DNA of 64,000 bases from Thermococcus zilligii AN1 (lineage in GTDB: Archaea; Methanobacteriota_B; Thermococci; Thermococcales; Thermococcaceae), in NCBI RefSeq assembly GCF_000258515.1, contig NZ_AJLF01000001.1, forward strand, positions 930,001-994,000, read 5' to 3'. The translations under genes were made by a program, and so were the position numbers. How positions within the stretch are numbered: position 1 is the stretch's first letter; every line of letters starts with the position of its first letter. Shown piece after piece: positions 1 to 8,667 of the stretch. The notes under the pieces were generated by a model, which searched no databases, had not been told where the DNA came from, and saw nothing but the letters and a program-made list of their open reading frames with translations.

Positions 1-39
1 CATCAGCATGGCTGTGAGGAGAGCCGCCCAGAACCTCAC
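1..39 (-). CDS. Start of a membrane protein gene (cut by window edge)
   Basis: Only the first 13 codons lie in the window. A GTG codon at 39-37 overlaps the TGA stop of the upstream ABC-2 permease gene in a GTGA arrangement, the usual sign of translational coupling. The visible residues begin MRFWAALLTAMLM, hydrophobic from the start, so a membrane-spanning segment or signal peptide is likely. From its position it is probably another subunit of the same ABC-2-type exporter, but too little is visible to name a family. Confidence 0.5.
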   Translation of the reverse strand, partial: MRFWAALLTAMLM

Positions 40-815
40 ACCACATCCCTCCTCCTTATGAGGATCCACGAGAGGACAAAGAGCACCAGCGGGACGAGAA
101 TGCCCCAGCCAAGATACTGGGACGTGAAGGGGGTGAAGTTAGAGCTAGGGCTCCGGCGGAGAGCATACATGAAGAGCTGTGGGGGTATGTCCGGATTTTC
201 GAGGATTTTTGGAGCGTAGATAAGGGCGAAGCCCGCCATGAAGGCGAGGAACGCGTTAGGGGAGGCCAGGGAAACCAGGGTGGCGACCGATGTCATGTAG
301 AGTACAAGAAAGACGACGATGATTAGCATGTTACCCAGGAATGAGGAGGTTATTTCTGGCAGGTAGCCTGCTATGCTGGCGTGAGTGGTCAGGGCAACGT
401 AGGCGAAGGGGATGAGTATCATGGCGAACCCATAGACGAGGAAGGAGAGAAGTTTGGCACCAAAGATCTCGTCGTTGGAGTAGGGGAGAGAATAAACGGA
501 TTTAGCTATTCCGCTGTCCCTGTCGTAGCGGAAGGTGAGTGCACCAAGGAGCAGGATGAGAAAGCTCATCAGCGTCCAGACGTCATCGAGACTCAGACTG
601 CGATAAATGACCATTCCAACCCCATCAGACCTCGAGGTTCCAAAGAGAGAGAGCAAGAGCTCGGTATGTACACCCGATCCACCGCCCGATATACTCATAA
701 TCCACATCATGGACTGCTTCATCGACATCCCGATCAGGAACACTCCTACGAACAGCAGGATGGCCTTTATCAGGTCGTTCATCTCCCACTTGAAGAGGGT
801 GTAGAGCCTACCCAC
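36..815 (-). CDS. ABC-2-type transporter permease
   Basis: Polytopic membrane protein of 259 residues with about six hydrophobic segments (roughly residues 15-32, 78-92, 125-145, 160-185, 188-205 and 235-253). The soluble stretch DRDSGIAKSVYSLPYSNDEIF after the second segment is the cytoplasmic loop typical of ABC-2 permeases of the NatB/GldF type. The start is a GTG preceded by GGAGGTGA four bases upstream. The next gene overlaps its stop. The ATP-binding subunit is not in the window and would be expected beyond position 1. Substrate unknown. The gene 40 bp upstream, for a secreted protein, may belong to the same transcription unit. Confidence 0.8.
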   Translation of the reverse strand: MGRLYTLFKWEMNDLIKAILLFVGVFLIGMSMKQSMMWIMSISGGGSGVHTELLLSLFGTSRSDGVGMVIYRSLSLDDVWTLMSFLILLLGALTFRYDRDSGIAKSVYSLPYSNDEIFGAKLLSFLVYGFAMILIPFAYVALTTHASIAGYLPEITSSFLGNMLIIVVFLVLYMTSVATLVSLASPNAFLAFMAGFALIYAPKILENPDIPPQLFMYALRRSPSSNFTPFTSQYLGWGILVPLVLFVLSWILIRRRDVV

Positions 816-854
816 ATCATCACCTCCTTTTAGTCGGATGGGAAAGCAGGAGCA

Positions 855-1973
855 TCAACTGGAACATTTTCCGCGGTTTCTCATGCCTCCAGCATTCAAA
901 ACGATGACAAGACCAACAAGTATGAGGGAACCGTAGAAAACGTACTCCGCCGGAGTTTTTGGTTTTGAAAACGGCACCGTTTCAGCACCCCTGAACTCGG
1001 CGTTGGTATCGTAGAGCTGTAGAACCGGGAAGTACTGGTAGCTCTTTTTCACTGTATTATCGTAGAGACCCTTTTGATCGCTGAAGTGGGCAAAAATAAC
1101 GCCCATGGGCCTTAAGTCTGCTGGAAACAGCCAAAAGTCGCCGGCGATGGTTATCCCCGTGGAGGGGTCGTAAACGAAGCCGCCCCCCCGAAATGGGTTA
1201 GGGGCTACAAATGGGCAGTACTCCTTCTCTGTGTCATTCACGATGCAGACCTTTATGGGGGTGGGGTGCTTTGAGTAGAGGTCCACGTAGCCCAGCGGGG
1301 GACCAAAAGTCCCGTAGTGAGTCTTCATCTGCTCGTCCTTTCCCGAAATCCCTTCAAAGTACTGCGGTGGAAAGATGGGACTCAGGTTTAGGTATGGCGT
1401 ATCGTTGGACAAGTTCTCAGTCGGGTCATACCACAGGAAAGTGTGTCCGTACACTTTCCCATCGTCCCCGATTACCATCCCGTCGCTCTTCCTAATCCAG
1501 TACCGTCCGCTTATCGTTAAGTTCCGCAGAATGACTTTGTAGTAGTCGTAGTCTTCGAAACCTTCAACTCCAGAGTGGCCCCGTGAAAACCGGATTACCC
1601 ATGAACTGTCCCAGAAAACCGGAAGGTCAAGGCCTTTCTTGATCATGGCAGTGCACGTGACGTTATAGGTGATAACTCGAGAGGCCATTCTTAGGTGGGT
1701 TCCGTTGTCGGCCAGCACCTTGAACTCAACAAAAGACGTGTTCTTGGCGTGTATCTGGTACGTGACTCCATTGTACTCGTAGAAGAGCATCATCGTGTAG
1801 ATAGGATCCAGATAGGTTCCAATGGATTTCTCGTACTCCAGGTAGGGTTCATACCTTACTGCCGCATAGCGGACGTACACTCCGGGTTTGACCCAGTACG
1901 GTGCCGCAACGACGTGGACACTCTGGTACAGGAGAAACATCAGCAGGATCAGCACAGCCGTGTATTTCTTCAT
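855..1973 (-). CDS. Unknown secreted, C-terminally membrane-anchored protein
   Basis: The protein has 372 residues. Residues 1-24 form a signal peptide (charged MKKY start, hydrophobic LILLMFLLY core, cleavage likely after VVAA). A long beta-rich extracellular region carries several N-glycosylation sequons (NTS, NGT, NVT, NLT, NLS, NDT). One hydrophobic helix near the end (about 345-363) precedes a basic RNRGK tail, giving an Nout/Cin anchor. I do not recognise a family. It lies 40 bp upstream of the ABC-2 permease on the same strand, so it may be the extracellular part of that transporter. The ATG is preceded by AGGGGGTGA. Confidence 0.75.
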   Translation of the reverse strand: MKKYTAVLILLMFLLYQSVHVVAAPYWVKPGVYVRYAAVRYEPYLEYEKSIGTYLDPIYTMMLFYEYNGVTYQIHAKNTSFVEFKVLADNGTHLRMASRVITYNVTCTAMIKKGLDLPVFWDSSWVIRFSRGHSGVEGFEDYDYYKVILRNLTISGRYWIRKSDGMVIGDDGKVYGHTFLWYDPTENLSNDTPYLNLSPIFPPQYFEGISGKDEQMKTHYGTFGPPLGYVDLYSKHPTPIKVCIVNDTEKEYCPFVAPNPFRGGGFVYDPSTGITIAGDFWLFPADLRPMGVIFAHFSDQKGLYDNTVKKSYQYFPVLQLYDTNAEFRGAETVPFSKPKTPAEYVFYGSLILVGLVIVLNAGGMRNRGKCSS

Positions 1974-2233
1974 TGTTTAGTTCACCCCCTAATAAAAGAA
2001 GTCGTTCACCCCCTGCCCGGGTGGATTAATACCTCCACTCGGGCAAGTTGGAATTTGAAACTTGCCATATTTAAGTCTTACTTCGGATTAGCCAATAAAG
2101 GTTTGAAAAAAAAAATCGGAAAGCTGGCCGGTGGATAAAATATCCTTCACCGGGAATGGCTACTCTGCAAAATAGTGCCGCGGCTACGTTGGTATAACCG
2201 GGTTATACGTCAAAAAGGATAGAAGAAACTCAG
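1974..2233. other. Intergenic region with duplicated SD-like repeat, TATA box and palindrome
   Basis: No convincing gene lies in these 260 bases. Read towards the secreted-protein gene, there is a TATA-like CTTAAATATG near 2068, then the 11-mer AGGGGGTGAAC twice (2004-2014 and 1980-1990). The copy nearest the gene acts as its ribosome-binding site. Further upstream is a near-perfect palindrome at 2193-2207, listed separately. Confidence 0.5.
2193..2207. promoter_or_regulatory. Palindrome TATAACC-G-GGTTATA
   Basis: Perfect 7-bp arms flank a single G. It lies about 27 bp past the end of mptA and 220 bp upstream of the secreted-protein gene. It could be an operator or a hairpin at the mptA 3' end. 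There is no T-run, so a terminator is less likely. Confidence 0.35.
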
Positions 2234-3040
2234 CTAGTTCCAGGTCTCTGCGATAACGTCGTGCTTGTGGATGCTCTCGTTGCTGATGACCTTCACGTGG
2301 ATTTTCCCTCTAAAGCGCTCCTTGGCCCTGGAGAATATCTCCCTTGCAACGTCCTCGACGAACTTCGGGTTTTCAAACATCCTCTGGACTACTGCGTTCT
2401 CGTCTGGGGTCTTGAGGAGCGTGTAGGTGGGACTGCTGAAGGAGCTCTCAACGGTGTCCACCATGTCCTCCAGGGTTATGTCCTCATCAAGCGGCGCCCT
2501 GATCTCGAGCTCCCCAACGGCCCTCTGGATGTGGGTCTTTCCGTTGTTGTTGGACATGGCGTGTGGACAGACCGTGTTCCCAATAACCCTAACCCGGAGC
2601 ACTTTCTCAAAGGCACCGTCTTCGTTCTTTATAACGCCCACCTCAACATCGTAGGGCTCATAGGTGGTTCTTCCGCTGGCGGGGGTCTCGCGCGGGATTA
2701 TGAGGTGGGTCCTTATCCAGACCTCAGCGCGCCTGTGGGGGTGCTTGTCCTCAAGGCGCCCAAGTATGCATCTCCCCAGCTCCTCGAGGGAAGTGTGTGC
2801 TTCCTTAACCTCTTCCTCCACCGCCTCGCTTATGGCCTCCGTAATGCTCTCCACGAGCCTGCTCATGTGGATACCCTTCTTTTCTGCTGGAAGGTCTATC
2901 GTGACCTCGAAGAGCGGGAGGAAGGTGTAAATTTTCCCTTTCCAGTTTATCTTCGCAACGCTCCTGAGGTTCGTTATCCCCACCCTCCTAAGGGGCTCCC
3001 TTATGGTTGGCCTCTCTTCCTGGGTCTCGAATATGGGCAT
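2234..3040 (-). CDS. mptA: GTP cyclohydrolase MptA (GTP cyclohydrolase IV, FolE2-like)
   Basis: This family catalyses the first step of archaeal pterin (tetrahydromethanopterin-type) synthesis, converting GTP to a dihydroneopterin cyclic phosphate with Fe(II). The 268-residue product matches the family over its length. Seen are the Cys-Pro-His motif [17 protein letters not shown], expected to hold metal ligands, and HRRAEVWIR in the T-fold core. An in-frame ATG nine codons upstream (3067) was rejected. The TATA box TTTTTAAAA at 3081-3089 predicts transcription from about 3060, inside that extension, and AGGTGA sits five bases before the ATG at 3040. The gene appears to be transcribed alone. 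Confidence 0.92.
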   Translation of the reverse strand: MPIFETQEERPTIREPLRRVGITNLRSVAKINWKGKIYTFLPLFEVTIDLPAEKKGIHMSRLVESITEAISEAVEEEVKEAHTSLEELGRCILGRLEDKHPHRRAEVWIRTHLIIPRETPASGRTTYEPYDVEVGVIKNEDGAFEKVLRVRVIGNTVCPHAMSNNNGKTHIQRAVGELEIRAPLDEDITLEDMVDTVESSFSSPTYTLLKTPDENAVVQRMFENPKFVEDVAREIFSRAKERFRGKIHVKVISNESIHKHDVIAETWN

Positions 3041-3101
3041 TAGCATCACCTTCTTTTTTAGGGGCATCTAAGCGGAGTGCTTTTTAAAATGTATGCCGTG
3101 G

Positions 3102-4493
3102 TCATCTGGCCCTACACAGGGACAGCAAATGTTCCCTCAGGTTCCTGGCAACACCTTCCCTGAGAACGACTCCATTCCTGGTGATGAAGACCTCCCTTCC
3201 CACCCTGGACAGCTCGTATCCGAAAAGGCCGAAGGGAGTCCCATCAAAGAAACTGAAGATGCTTTCCTCCGGCCCAAACATGTCGGGAATCCAGTAATTA
3301 TAAACTCCCTCAAGGCGGGGGTACACAACGGCGGCACTGCCACCTGCAAGACGGGAATACGAGTATATTTGGTAAAGTTCCTCGCTTTTTCTCACCAGTT
3401 TTCTCTTCCACTGCCCCATCATTTTCACGAGCAGACTGCGGTACTTAACCTCGATTACGCACCTTCCATAATCCGTCTCAACCAGTATATCTGGGAGAGG
3501 TGGACCAAAGGTAAAGACGGCGCCCAGTTTTGACTCCACTTTTTGAGCGCCCTCAACGATGTGGGGGAGCCTGTAGTCCTGGTACACCGCGGCTTCCCCC
3601 TGCAGAACCCTTCTTATTGTGTGATAGACAAGGGTTTCGAAGAGGTATGACATGTCCATAAAAATCCCGCGCTGGACAGGGTTCTCCCGTTTTTTCCTGC
3701 CGAAACCTTCGAGAACTATCATCGCAAGGGTATAAACTGGCCTGAACCTTTCATTGAGGGAATTAAAAGACACCCTGCCCGGGTCATCATCCTTAAGCCT
3801 GCCAACTCCCCTAAAGTATTCGAGAAGGGTACTGGCTTCCCTTCTAACTCCTTCCCAGCTCGAGTTCTCAGCCACCGTCTCAAGTGCGGCTTTCAGCACC
3901 CTGTTTAAGGGGTTATCAGTCCCCAGAACCGTGTGCCTAATCGGAATATCCAGGCTTTCAGGTGTCGTTCTTATCAACCGTGAAAGGAGAACCCTCCCCC
4001 GGAGGGTCCTGGAGTTCTCTTCCACCTCGCTGTATTCCTGGTACATCCCATGGAATATTTTCTGCCCAAGTTGGGAGGTGTAGAGATAAAAGAACATCTC
4101 GTGGATCAGCTCGTCCTCTTCCCTGTGTGCAGAGACTGCGCGCTCTATATCGTGCTGGCTCATGCCCAGGTTGCCGCTCAGGTTCAGAAGGCTGAGAAAG
4201 AACTTCATGGAACGTCTGTGGTCCGGGTCGTTTCTGTACGGCTTTGGAAGAACCTGTATCATGAACGGCTCGTCTCCGAGATAGTACGCGAAACCCACGC
4301 TGCCATGTGCCTGGATGTAATAGTCACCCCTGCTGACGTCGTATCTCAGGCTCAGGACATCGCCCTCGCGGCCATAAATGCTGTTTATGAATCCAAAAAA
4401 CCTCTGGAGCTCGGAGGGGGATACTTTTATCCCCTCCGCGTGAAGACCCCGAAGATACTTTCTCTGGAACTCGTAGATGGTCACGGTTCTCAT
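3102..4493 (-). CDS. mcrC: McrC-type nuclease subunit of an McrBC restriction system
   Basis: The protein has 463 residues and matches the McrC (5-methylcytosine restriction component) family. An N-terminal all-beta/helical adaptor region (1-260) contains the YEFQ and LPKPYRND motifs common in McrC. The C-terminal half is a PD-(D/E)xK nuclease with a PDILVE segment (Asp335) followed by VIEVKY (Glu348, Lys350). In known systems McrC binds the McrB hexamer, stimulates its GTPase and cuts DNA. The start ATG overlaps the mcrB stop by four bases (ATGA), so the two are translated together. The catalytic residues look intact. Confidence 0.9.
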   Translation of the reverse strand: MRTVTIYEFQRKYLRGLHAEGIKVSPSELQRFFGFINSIYGREGDVLSLRYDVSRGDYYIQAHGSVGFAYYLGDEPFMIQVLPKPYRNDPDHRRSMKFFLSLLNLSGNLGMSQHDIERAVSAHREEDELIHEMFFYLYTSQLGQKIFHGMYQEYSEVEENSRTLRGRVLLSRLIRTTPESLDIPIRHTVLGTDNPLNRVLKAALETVAENSSWEGVRREASTLLEYFRGVGRLKDDDPGRVSFNSLNERFRPVYTLAMIVLEGFGRKKRENPVQRGIFMDMSYLFETLVYHTIRRVLQGEAAVYQDYRLPHIVEGAQKVESKLGAVFTFGPPLPDILVETDYGRCVIEVKYRSLLVKMMGQWKRKLVRKSEELYQIYSYSRLAGGSAAVVYPRLEGVYNYWIPDMFGPEESIFSFFDGTPFGLFGYELSRVGREVFITRNGVVLREGVARNLREHLLSLCRAR

Positions 4494-6634
4494 TCGGACC
4501 CCACCAGCCTGCGAAGGGCGTCCATGAACTCATCAAGGCTCATCCAGATTATCCTGCCCCTCTCGTCTATGAACTCAAAGCCCGGATAAAGGGATCTAAG
4601 ATGCTCCCAGTTCCCGTAGAAGTACTCCTGAAAGAGGGGCAACACCTTGTGGTAGAAGACCATGTAGAGTGCCTGCCTTGGATCGTCTGCGGAGGGGATA
4701 TCGAGAAAGTAACCGTGCCCGATGGTATAGTCTTTGCCCTTCTCCTGCTCGATGATTGAGTTTATCCTCGTCAGGAGGTGTTCCAAGTTTATGCCATCCA
4801 CGTTCACATCTCTGAGCTTCTCCGGATCCGGAGAAAGTTCCACGAACGCGAATCTTCTCCTGAGTGCAATATCGAGCAGGGCTATGCTCCTGTCGGCCGA
4901 GTTCATGGTGGCAATGATGTATAGGTTTGGGGGCAGTGCGAAAAGCTCCCCCGAGTAGGGGAGGGTCACTATGGCCTCCGTAGGGGCACCCAGCCTCTTA
5001 TCCGGGTCAAGGAGGGTTATCAGCTCCCCCAGGATTCTGCTTATGTTACCCCGGTTGATCTCGTCGATTACCATGTAGAAATCCCTCCTGGGAACAATAG
5101 GAGCCCCCTCCCCTGCCCGTCTGTTTTTCAGGAATTCCTGGACGGCCGTCTTCATGTCCTTGTACCCCACGTTCTCCCCGCGTTTTCGGAATTCATCCGG
5201 CAGAGAATCGTATATTGCTCTCACGGCGAGGCGCTTAAACACGCCATCGGAGACAGTATATGTGACTCTTCCTTCCTTTTCAATGGGTCTGAAACCCTCC
5301 ACGAAATCCTCATAGCTGTACGACTGGTGGAACGTGACAAACTCCGCGTTCTTGGCAGTTTTTAGTGTCAGATGCGTCTTACCTGTGCCGGGTGGCCCGT
5401 ATATGATGACCTGTTTGAATCTCCTGAGCAGGGGAACCAGGATCGTCTCCCCAGGATTCTCATCCAGACCCGCCTTCTGATGTCTCTCACCATGTGCTTC
5501 GGAAGCCGTGTTCTCTAGCTTTAAATCATTGCTCTGCCCCTTTGGCGCCTCAAGGCGATACAGGTAGTCAACTTCTCTGCGGAGGAAGTAATAAAAGGCC
5601 CCGCCTGAGCTTTTACCCCCGCTTCTTCCGAAGTAAAGAGTTTCACCATCTTTGGAAATCCCCGCGAACTTAGGGTCAACGATACCGGGCACGTACCTCC
5701 CCAGAACCGCATCTCCCCGGAAATCTTCCGCCCCTATCTCTTTGGATGAGTTGAGGATGTCAAAGGATATGAACCCCGCCCTCAGGTTTCCCCCGTAGAC
5801 ACCGGTTATGACAAAAAGTCCCCTGGAAGTGAACGAAAGGAACACCAGCTCCCCGGGCAACAGCGCCGTTTTTATCCCCGAAGGAGTCACAATTTGAATC
5901 TCCTTATCACCTTTACTACCGAGGACAGCCATAACAGAACCGTCTTTCAGCCATATGTCACCTACCTGCCGCCCTCCCTTGGGCACTATGCTGGACCTCG
6001 AGATGACCTCAATGCCATCCCAGAATTCCAGCGGGGAATAGTAGGGGAACATGGGGAGGGAAATCCTTGCCAACTCCAAGCGCGCCCTTTGATTCGTTCG
6101 GAATGTGTAAAGCATGTAAAGTGAGTCGTCAGTATCCTTAACGGAATGGATATAGGCAAACCCGTCCTGCGGCGTTGGAATCTTAATAACCTCAACATCC
6201 CCGGGTGCAAAGTACTCAACCTTGTAATCGCAGAACACTACAAGCCTTTCGTGGGGAGTGAAGCTTGCGTAAAGGGGTAGCTTGGTAAAAGTTACTGACA
6301 ACACCCCAGATTCCGGATCTGTCAGCTGAACCGGGTATATTCTGACCTCCCCCGCTCCGCATTTCGTAAAGACGGCAAGCCTTTCCTCCCCGGGGAGCAT
6401 TACCACCTCACCGGTGCAGGGCACAGGGATTCCCTTTTCCCACCCTCCGACCGGCTGCCCCTCTGTCCCAAAAACGTGGATGAACCTTGAGTCGTCATCC
6501 AGCCTCACCAGAACCGCAATATACTTTCCATTGGGGAACAGCTTCATGTCTTCAACGACGAACCCAAAATCGCCATACTCCGTGTCCAGGAACCGGTTTA
6601 TCAAATACATTGGGGTTTTCAACGGCCTGAGCAT
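4490..6634 (-). CDS. mcrB: McrB-type AAA+ GTPase with an N-terminal beta-propeller-like region
   Basis: Motor subunit of the restriction system (714 residues). The C-terminal 330 residues are a clear McrB AAA+ domain: Walker A GPPGTGKT (413-420), Walker B MVIDEINRG (from 521), the McrB signature MNSADRS (577-583) and the arginine-rich RRRF that follows. Residues 1-365 are not any modified-base reader I recognise (DUF3578, EVE/YTH, SRA). They contain about seven short beta-rich repeats of the form hydrophobic-LFPNGKYIAVLV, MLPGEERLAVFT, SFTPHERLVVFC, WLKDGSVMAVLG, SFTSRGLFVITG, ISKDGETLYFG, like propeller blades. A polar linker (about 366-396) joins the halves. An in-frame TTG at 6646 falls at the predicted transcript start; the ATG at 6634 has GGTGG five bases upstream. 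Confidence 0.88.
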   Translation of the reverse strand: MLRPLKTPMYLINRFLDTEYGDFGFVVEDMKLFPNGKYIAVLVRLDDDSRFIHVFGTEGQPVGGWEKGIPVPCTGEVVMLPGEERLAVFTKCGAGEVRIYPVQLTDPESGVLSVTFTKLPLYASFTPHERLVVFCDYKVEYFAPGDVEVIKIPTPQDGFAYIHSVKDTDDSLYMLYTFRTNQRARLELARISLPMFPYYSPLEFWDGIEVISRSSIVPKGGRQVGDIWLKDGSVMAVLGSKGDKEIQIVTPSGIKTALLPGELVFLSFTSRGLFVITGVYGGNLRAGFISFDILNSSKEIGAEDFRGDAVLGRYVPGIVDPKFAGISKDGETLYFGRSGGKSSGGAFYYFLRREVDYLYRLEAPKGQSNDLKLENTASEAHGERHQKAGLDENPGETILVPLLRRFKQVIIYGPPGTGKTHLTLKTAKNAEFVTFHQSYSYEDFVEGFRPIEKEGRVTYTVSDGVFKRLAVRAIYDSLPDEFRKRGENVGYKDMKTAVQEFLKNRRAGEGAPIVPRRDFYMVIDEINRGNISRILGELITLLDPDKRLGAPTEAIVTLPYSGELFALPPNLYIIATMNSADRSIALLDIALRRRFAFVELSPDPEKLRDVNVDGINLEHLLTRINSIIEQEKGKDYTIGHGYFLDIPSADDPRQALYMVFYHKVLPLFQEYFYGNWEHLRSLYPGFEFIDERGRIIWMSLDEFMDALRRLVGSE

Positions 6635-6667
6635 TACAACCACCAATAGAAATAGAGAACAGCCCTA

Positions 6668-6677
6668 CTTAAATACC
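6668..6677 (-). promoter_or_regulatory. TATA box of the mcrBC operon
   Basis: GGTATTTAAG on the minus strand lies about 25 bp upstream of a predicted start near 6647 and 38 bp upstream of the mcrB ATG. It is the only TATA-like element in the gap and fits a short leader carrying the ribosome-binding site. Confidence 0.6.
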
Positions 6678-6696
6678 TTACCTTTTTCTCCCGAAA

Positions 6697-6930
6697 GCCT
6701 CGCTCTTCAAGGCAGGTTCAGTAACCAACGGCCCCTACATCGGCGAAATTGGAGCCTGACAAGGCACCAAAGAGGTCACTCATGTCAAAAAGACATCAGC
6801 GTGGACGTGGATTGTGGCCAATGATGGGGAAGTAGAAGCCACAGTATACCTCCTAACCTCAGGTATGAGAGGCCATAGCCCAGCAGTCCAGAGGCAAGAA
6901 ACTGTTGACAGACGTTACTCCAAAGCCTGA
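6697..6930 (+). pseudogene. Degenerate fragment resembling a DDE transposase
   Basis: Read on the plus strand, one frame of 77 codons runs through this stretch, interrupted by a stop at 6757. The reading NGPYIGEIGA-stop-...TKEVTHVKKTSAWTWIVANDGEVEATVYLL resembles the core of IS6-type transposases, where a GE-hGADET motif is followed by an alternating hydrophobic strand. It has no start and no terminal repeats that I can see, and it runs into the 3' end of the neighbouring gene. Family assignment is tentative. If correct, it marks an old insertion between the McrBC genes and the topoisomerase operon. Confidence 0.35.
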
Positions 6931-7415
6931 TCCTCGCGGACACGACCGGGGCTATTCCGAGAAGGAAGGAGAAGAAGATCAGGCTCCCCGAAAGGGTGCC
7001 TCCGCTTCAGGTATTCCTCTGCCCCGGAGGCCTTCTCAAGAAGGTGGTAGACTGTCCTCAGCGGGATCCCTAAGGAGCGGCTTATCTCTCTGGGTTCCTT
7101 GCCCGAGGAGAACATTTCAAGGACGGTTTTGACAGTCTCTCCACTGTACTTCCTCGGCCTCCCCCGGGGATGGCCCTCCGGAACGAGCTCCACGCCGAGC
7201 TGGGAAAGGGCGCTTATTATCCTTCTGGAGACCTTTGGATAGAGACTTGGCGGACAGCTGATTCTCCTAACGCCAGGGGCCCTCTCGAGGATGTGAACAA
7301 CTATCTCCTTCGTCGGGCGGAGGTTTATGTAGACCTCGGTAACGTTCTCGTTAAGGCTTTTATCGAGCTTCCTGAGGAGTTCACCATTGTTTTTGGCCTT
7401 GACCTCCACCCTCAT
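6915..7415 (-). CDS. DUF1699-like domain fused to a helix-turn-helix domain
   Basis: This 166-residue protein has two parts. Residues 1-80 match the archaeal DUF1699 pattern: NVTEVYINLRPTKEIVVHILERAPGVRRISCPPS, then a leucine-rich stretch ending in GVELVPEG. Residues 85-135 are a resolvase-type helix-turn-helix, GRPRKYSGETVKTVLEMF...PREISRSLGIPLRTVYHLLE. The last 30 residues (PFGEPDLLLLPSRNSPGRV...) look low in complexity and overlap the transposase-like fragment, so the C-terminus may be altered. The ATG at 7415 with GGGGTGA upstream was preferred to one 25 codons earlier lying inside the preceding gene. It is the last gene of the topoisomerase VI operon. Probably DNA-binding; role unknown. 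Confidence 0.8.
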   Translation of the reverse strand: MRVEVKAKNNGELLRKLDKSLNENVTEVYINLRPTKEIVVHILERAPGVRRISCPPSLYPKVSRRIISALSQLGVELVPEGHPRGRPRKYSGETVKTVLEMFSSGKEPREISRSLGIPLRTVYHLLEKASGAEEYLKRRHPFGEPDLLLLPSRNSPGRVREDQALE

Positions 7416-7419
7416 CCTC

Positions 7420-8667
7420 TCACCCCTGGAGAAGGGAGAGGAACTTCTTGGCCTTGTCGCTCCTCGGCATGAACTTCTCGAATTTGTCAACGTTAGAGAA
7501 GAGGGCCGTGTGGAGGCCGGAAAGCACGAACTTCTTTATATCCTCGGTCAGGTCCTCCACGTTTATTCCGAGCAGTTCGCTTACCTTCCCTTCATCCCAC
7601 GGGGTGATGCCGTAGAGGATAATCCCTCCCAGGGTATAGTTCGGAATCGAACTTATGTCCGTTCTTTTTCCCGAGAGCATCTTCTCGATCTCGCACTTCT
7701 TTATGAGAAGCATGCTCCCATAACCCGTCTTGAAGTCAGGTTCGCGTTTGAACGGCAAATCAAGCAGGGAGTAGTGGCAGTCAACGCACTGTTTGATACC
7801 GGGATAAAGGCCAAGGGTCTCCCTCTCGGCGGGGGACGTGAGGAAATAGTACCGGAATATGTCGAGGGCGAGCTTTTCCGGGCCGTCCTTGGGATCCAGG
7901 AGAGAGTACGCAAGGGAAAGGCTGTCCACGGTGTAGTGGTTGTTGATCAGGACTCCCTTAGTCTTAATAAAGCTCAGAACCCGCCATCTAAACCTGCGCC
8001 CGTACCTCTTCCTGAGTTCTTCCTCTATGTCAGCGTCCGCCGGAAGGTCGATCTTGTCCCTCTTCAGCCTATTGTCGCTCCAGTACTCAACCTCTATCCT
8101 CAATCCCCTGGTCCTGACGGTCCCTTTTTCCCTCAGCTTCCCCTTTATGAACTTAAAGGTCTCCCTGATCTCAACGCCTTCCCTGGAAAGCAGCCTCAGG
8201 ACGTCACCGGAATAGGGAAGATAGGGGAGAACTTCAATCCTGCCCAATTTAACCGGCTTTTCTTTGGCCTTTATTTTGCCAAGCTCGTCTTTCTTAATGG
8301 AATCGACTTTTATCGGAGATTTTCCGAGATAGAACTCGTAGTTGGCCGAGATGTGTGCTAAGGCCATCCTGTGTGCCGTTATAGCGGTGTGGAGCCTCTC
8401 AAGGGCCAGGGCCCTGTTTCTTTTTTTTCGGTAGAGCCACTGTATGTGCGGGTCACGACTTTTCTTGTCCATACTGTGGAGGGCCGGAATTAACTCACCG
8501 ACCCTCCTTTCCAGTTCCTCTTCCATCTCGTCCAGAAGGGAGAGGTTTTTCTTCAGAGTATAGGCCAGCTTAACAACGTCGAAATCCTCAAATAACCCGG
8601 CCATATCTATTCCTATATCATCGAGCATCTTGTTGACCTGAGACACCAGCTCCTCGGTCGTTGTCAT
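7420..8667 (-). CDS. Conserved archaeal protein, probably DUF530 family
   Basis: Soluble, highly charged 415-residue protein. The N-terminal 130 residues are helical and likely coiled-coil ([35 protein letters not shown]). A central basic alpha/beta region follows, then a C-terminal region with an isolated CVDCHYS motif. I place it in the archaeal DUF530 family from overall character and genomic position; that is not certain. Its ATG overlaps the top6A stop by four bases and the DUF1699-HTH gene starts four bases after its stop, so it is translated as part of the topoisomerase VI unit. A role linked to DNA topology or repair is inferred only from that coupling. Confidence 0.7.
   Translation of the reverse strand: MTTTEELVSQVNKMLDDIGIDMAGLFEDFDVVKLAYTLKKNLSLLDEMEEELERRVGELIPALHSMDKKSRDPHIQWLYRKKRNRALALERLHTAITAHRMALAHISANYEFYLGKSPIKVDSIKKDELGKIKAKEKPVKLGRIEVLPYLPYSGDVLRLLSREGVEIRETFKFIKGKLREKGTVRTRGLRIEVEYWSDNRLKRDKIDLPADADIEEELRKRYGRRFRWRVLSFIKTKGVLINNHYTVDSLSLAYSLLDPKDGPEKLALDIFRYYFLTSPAERETLGLYPGIKQCVDCHYSLLDLPFKREPDFKTGYGSMLLIKKCEIEKMLSGKRTDISSIPNYTLGGIILYGITPWDEGKVSELLGINVEDLTEDIKKFVLSGLHTALFSNVDKFEKFMPRSDKAKKFLSLLQG

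Noticed and set aside
2261-3043. Plus-strand open frame of 260 codons over mptA
   Set aside because: Antisense to mptA with no ribosome-binding site and no known motif.
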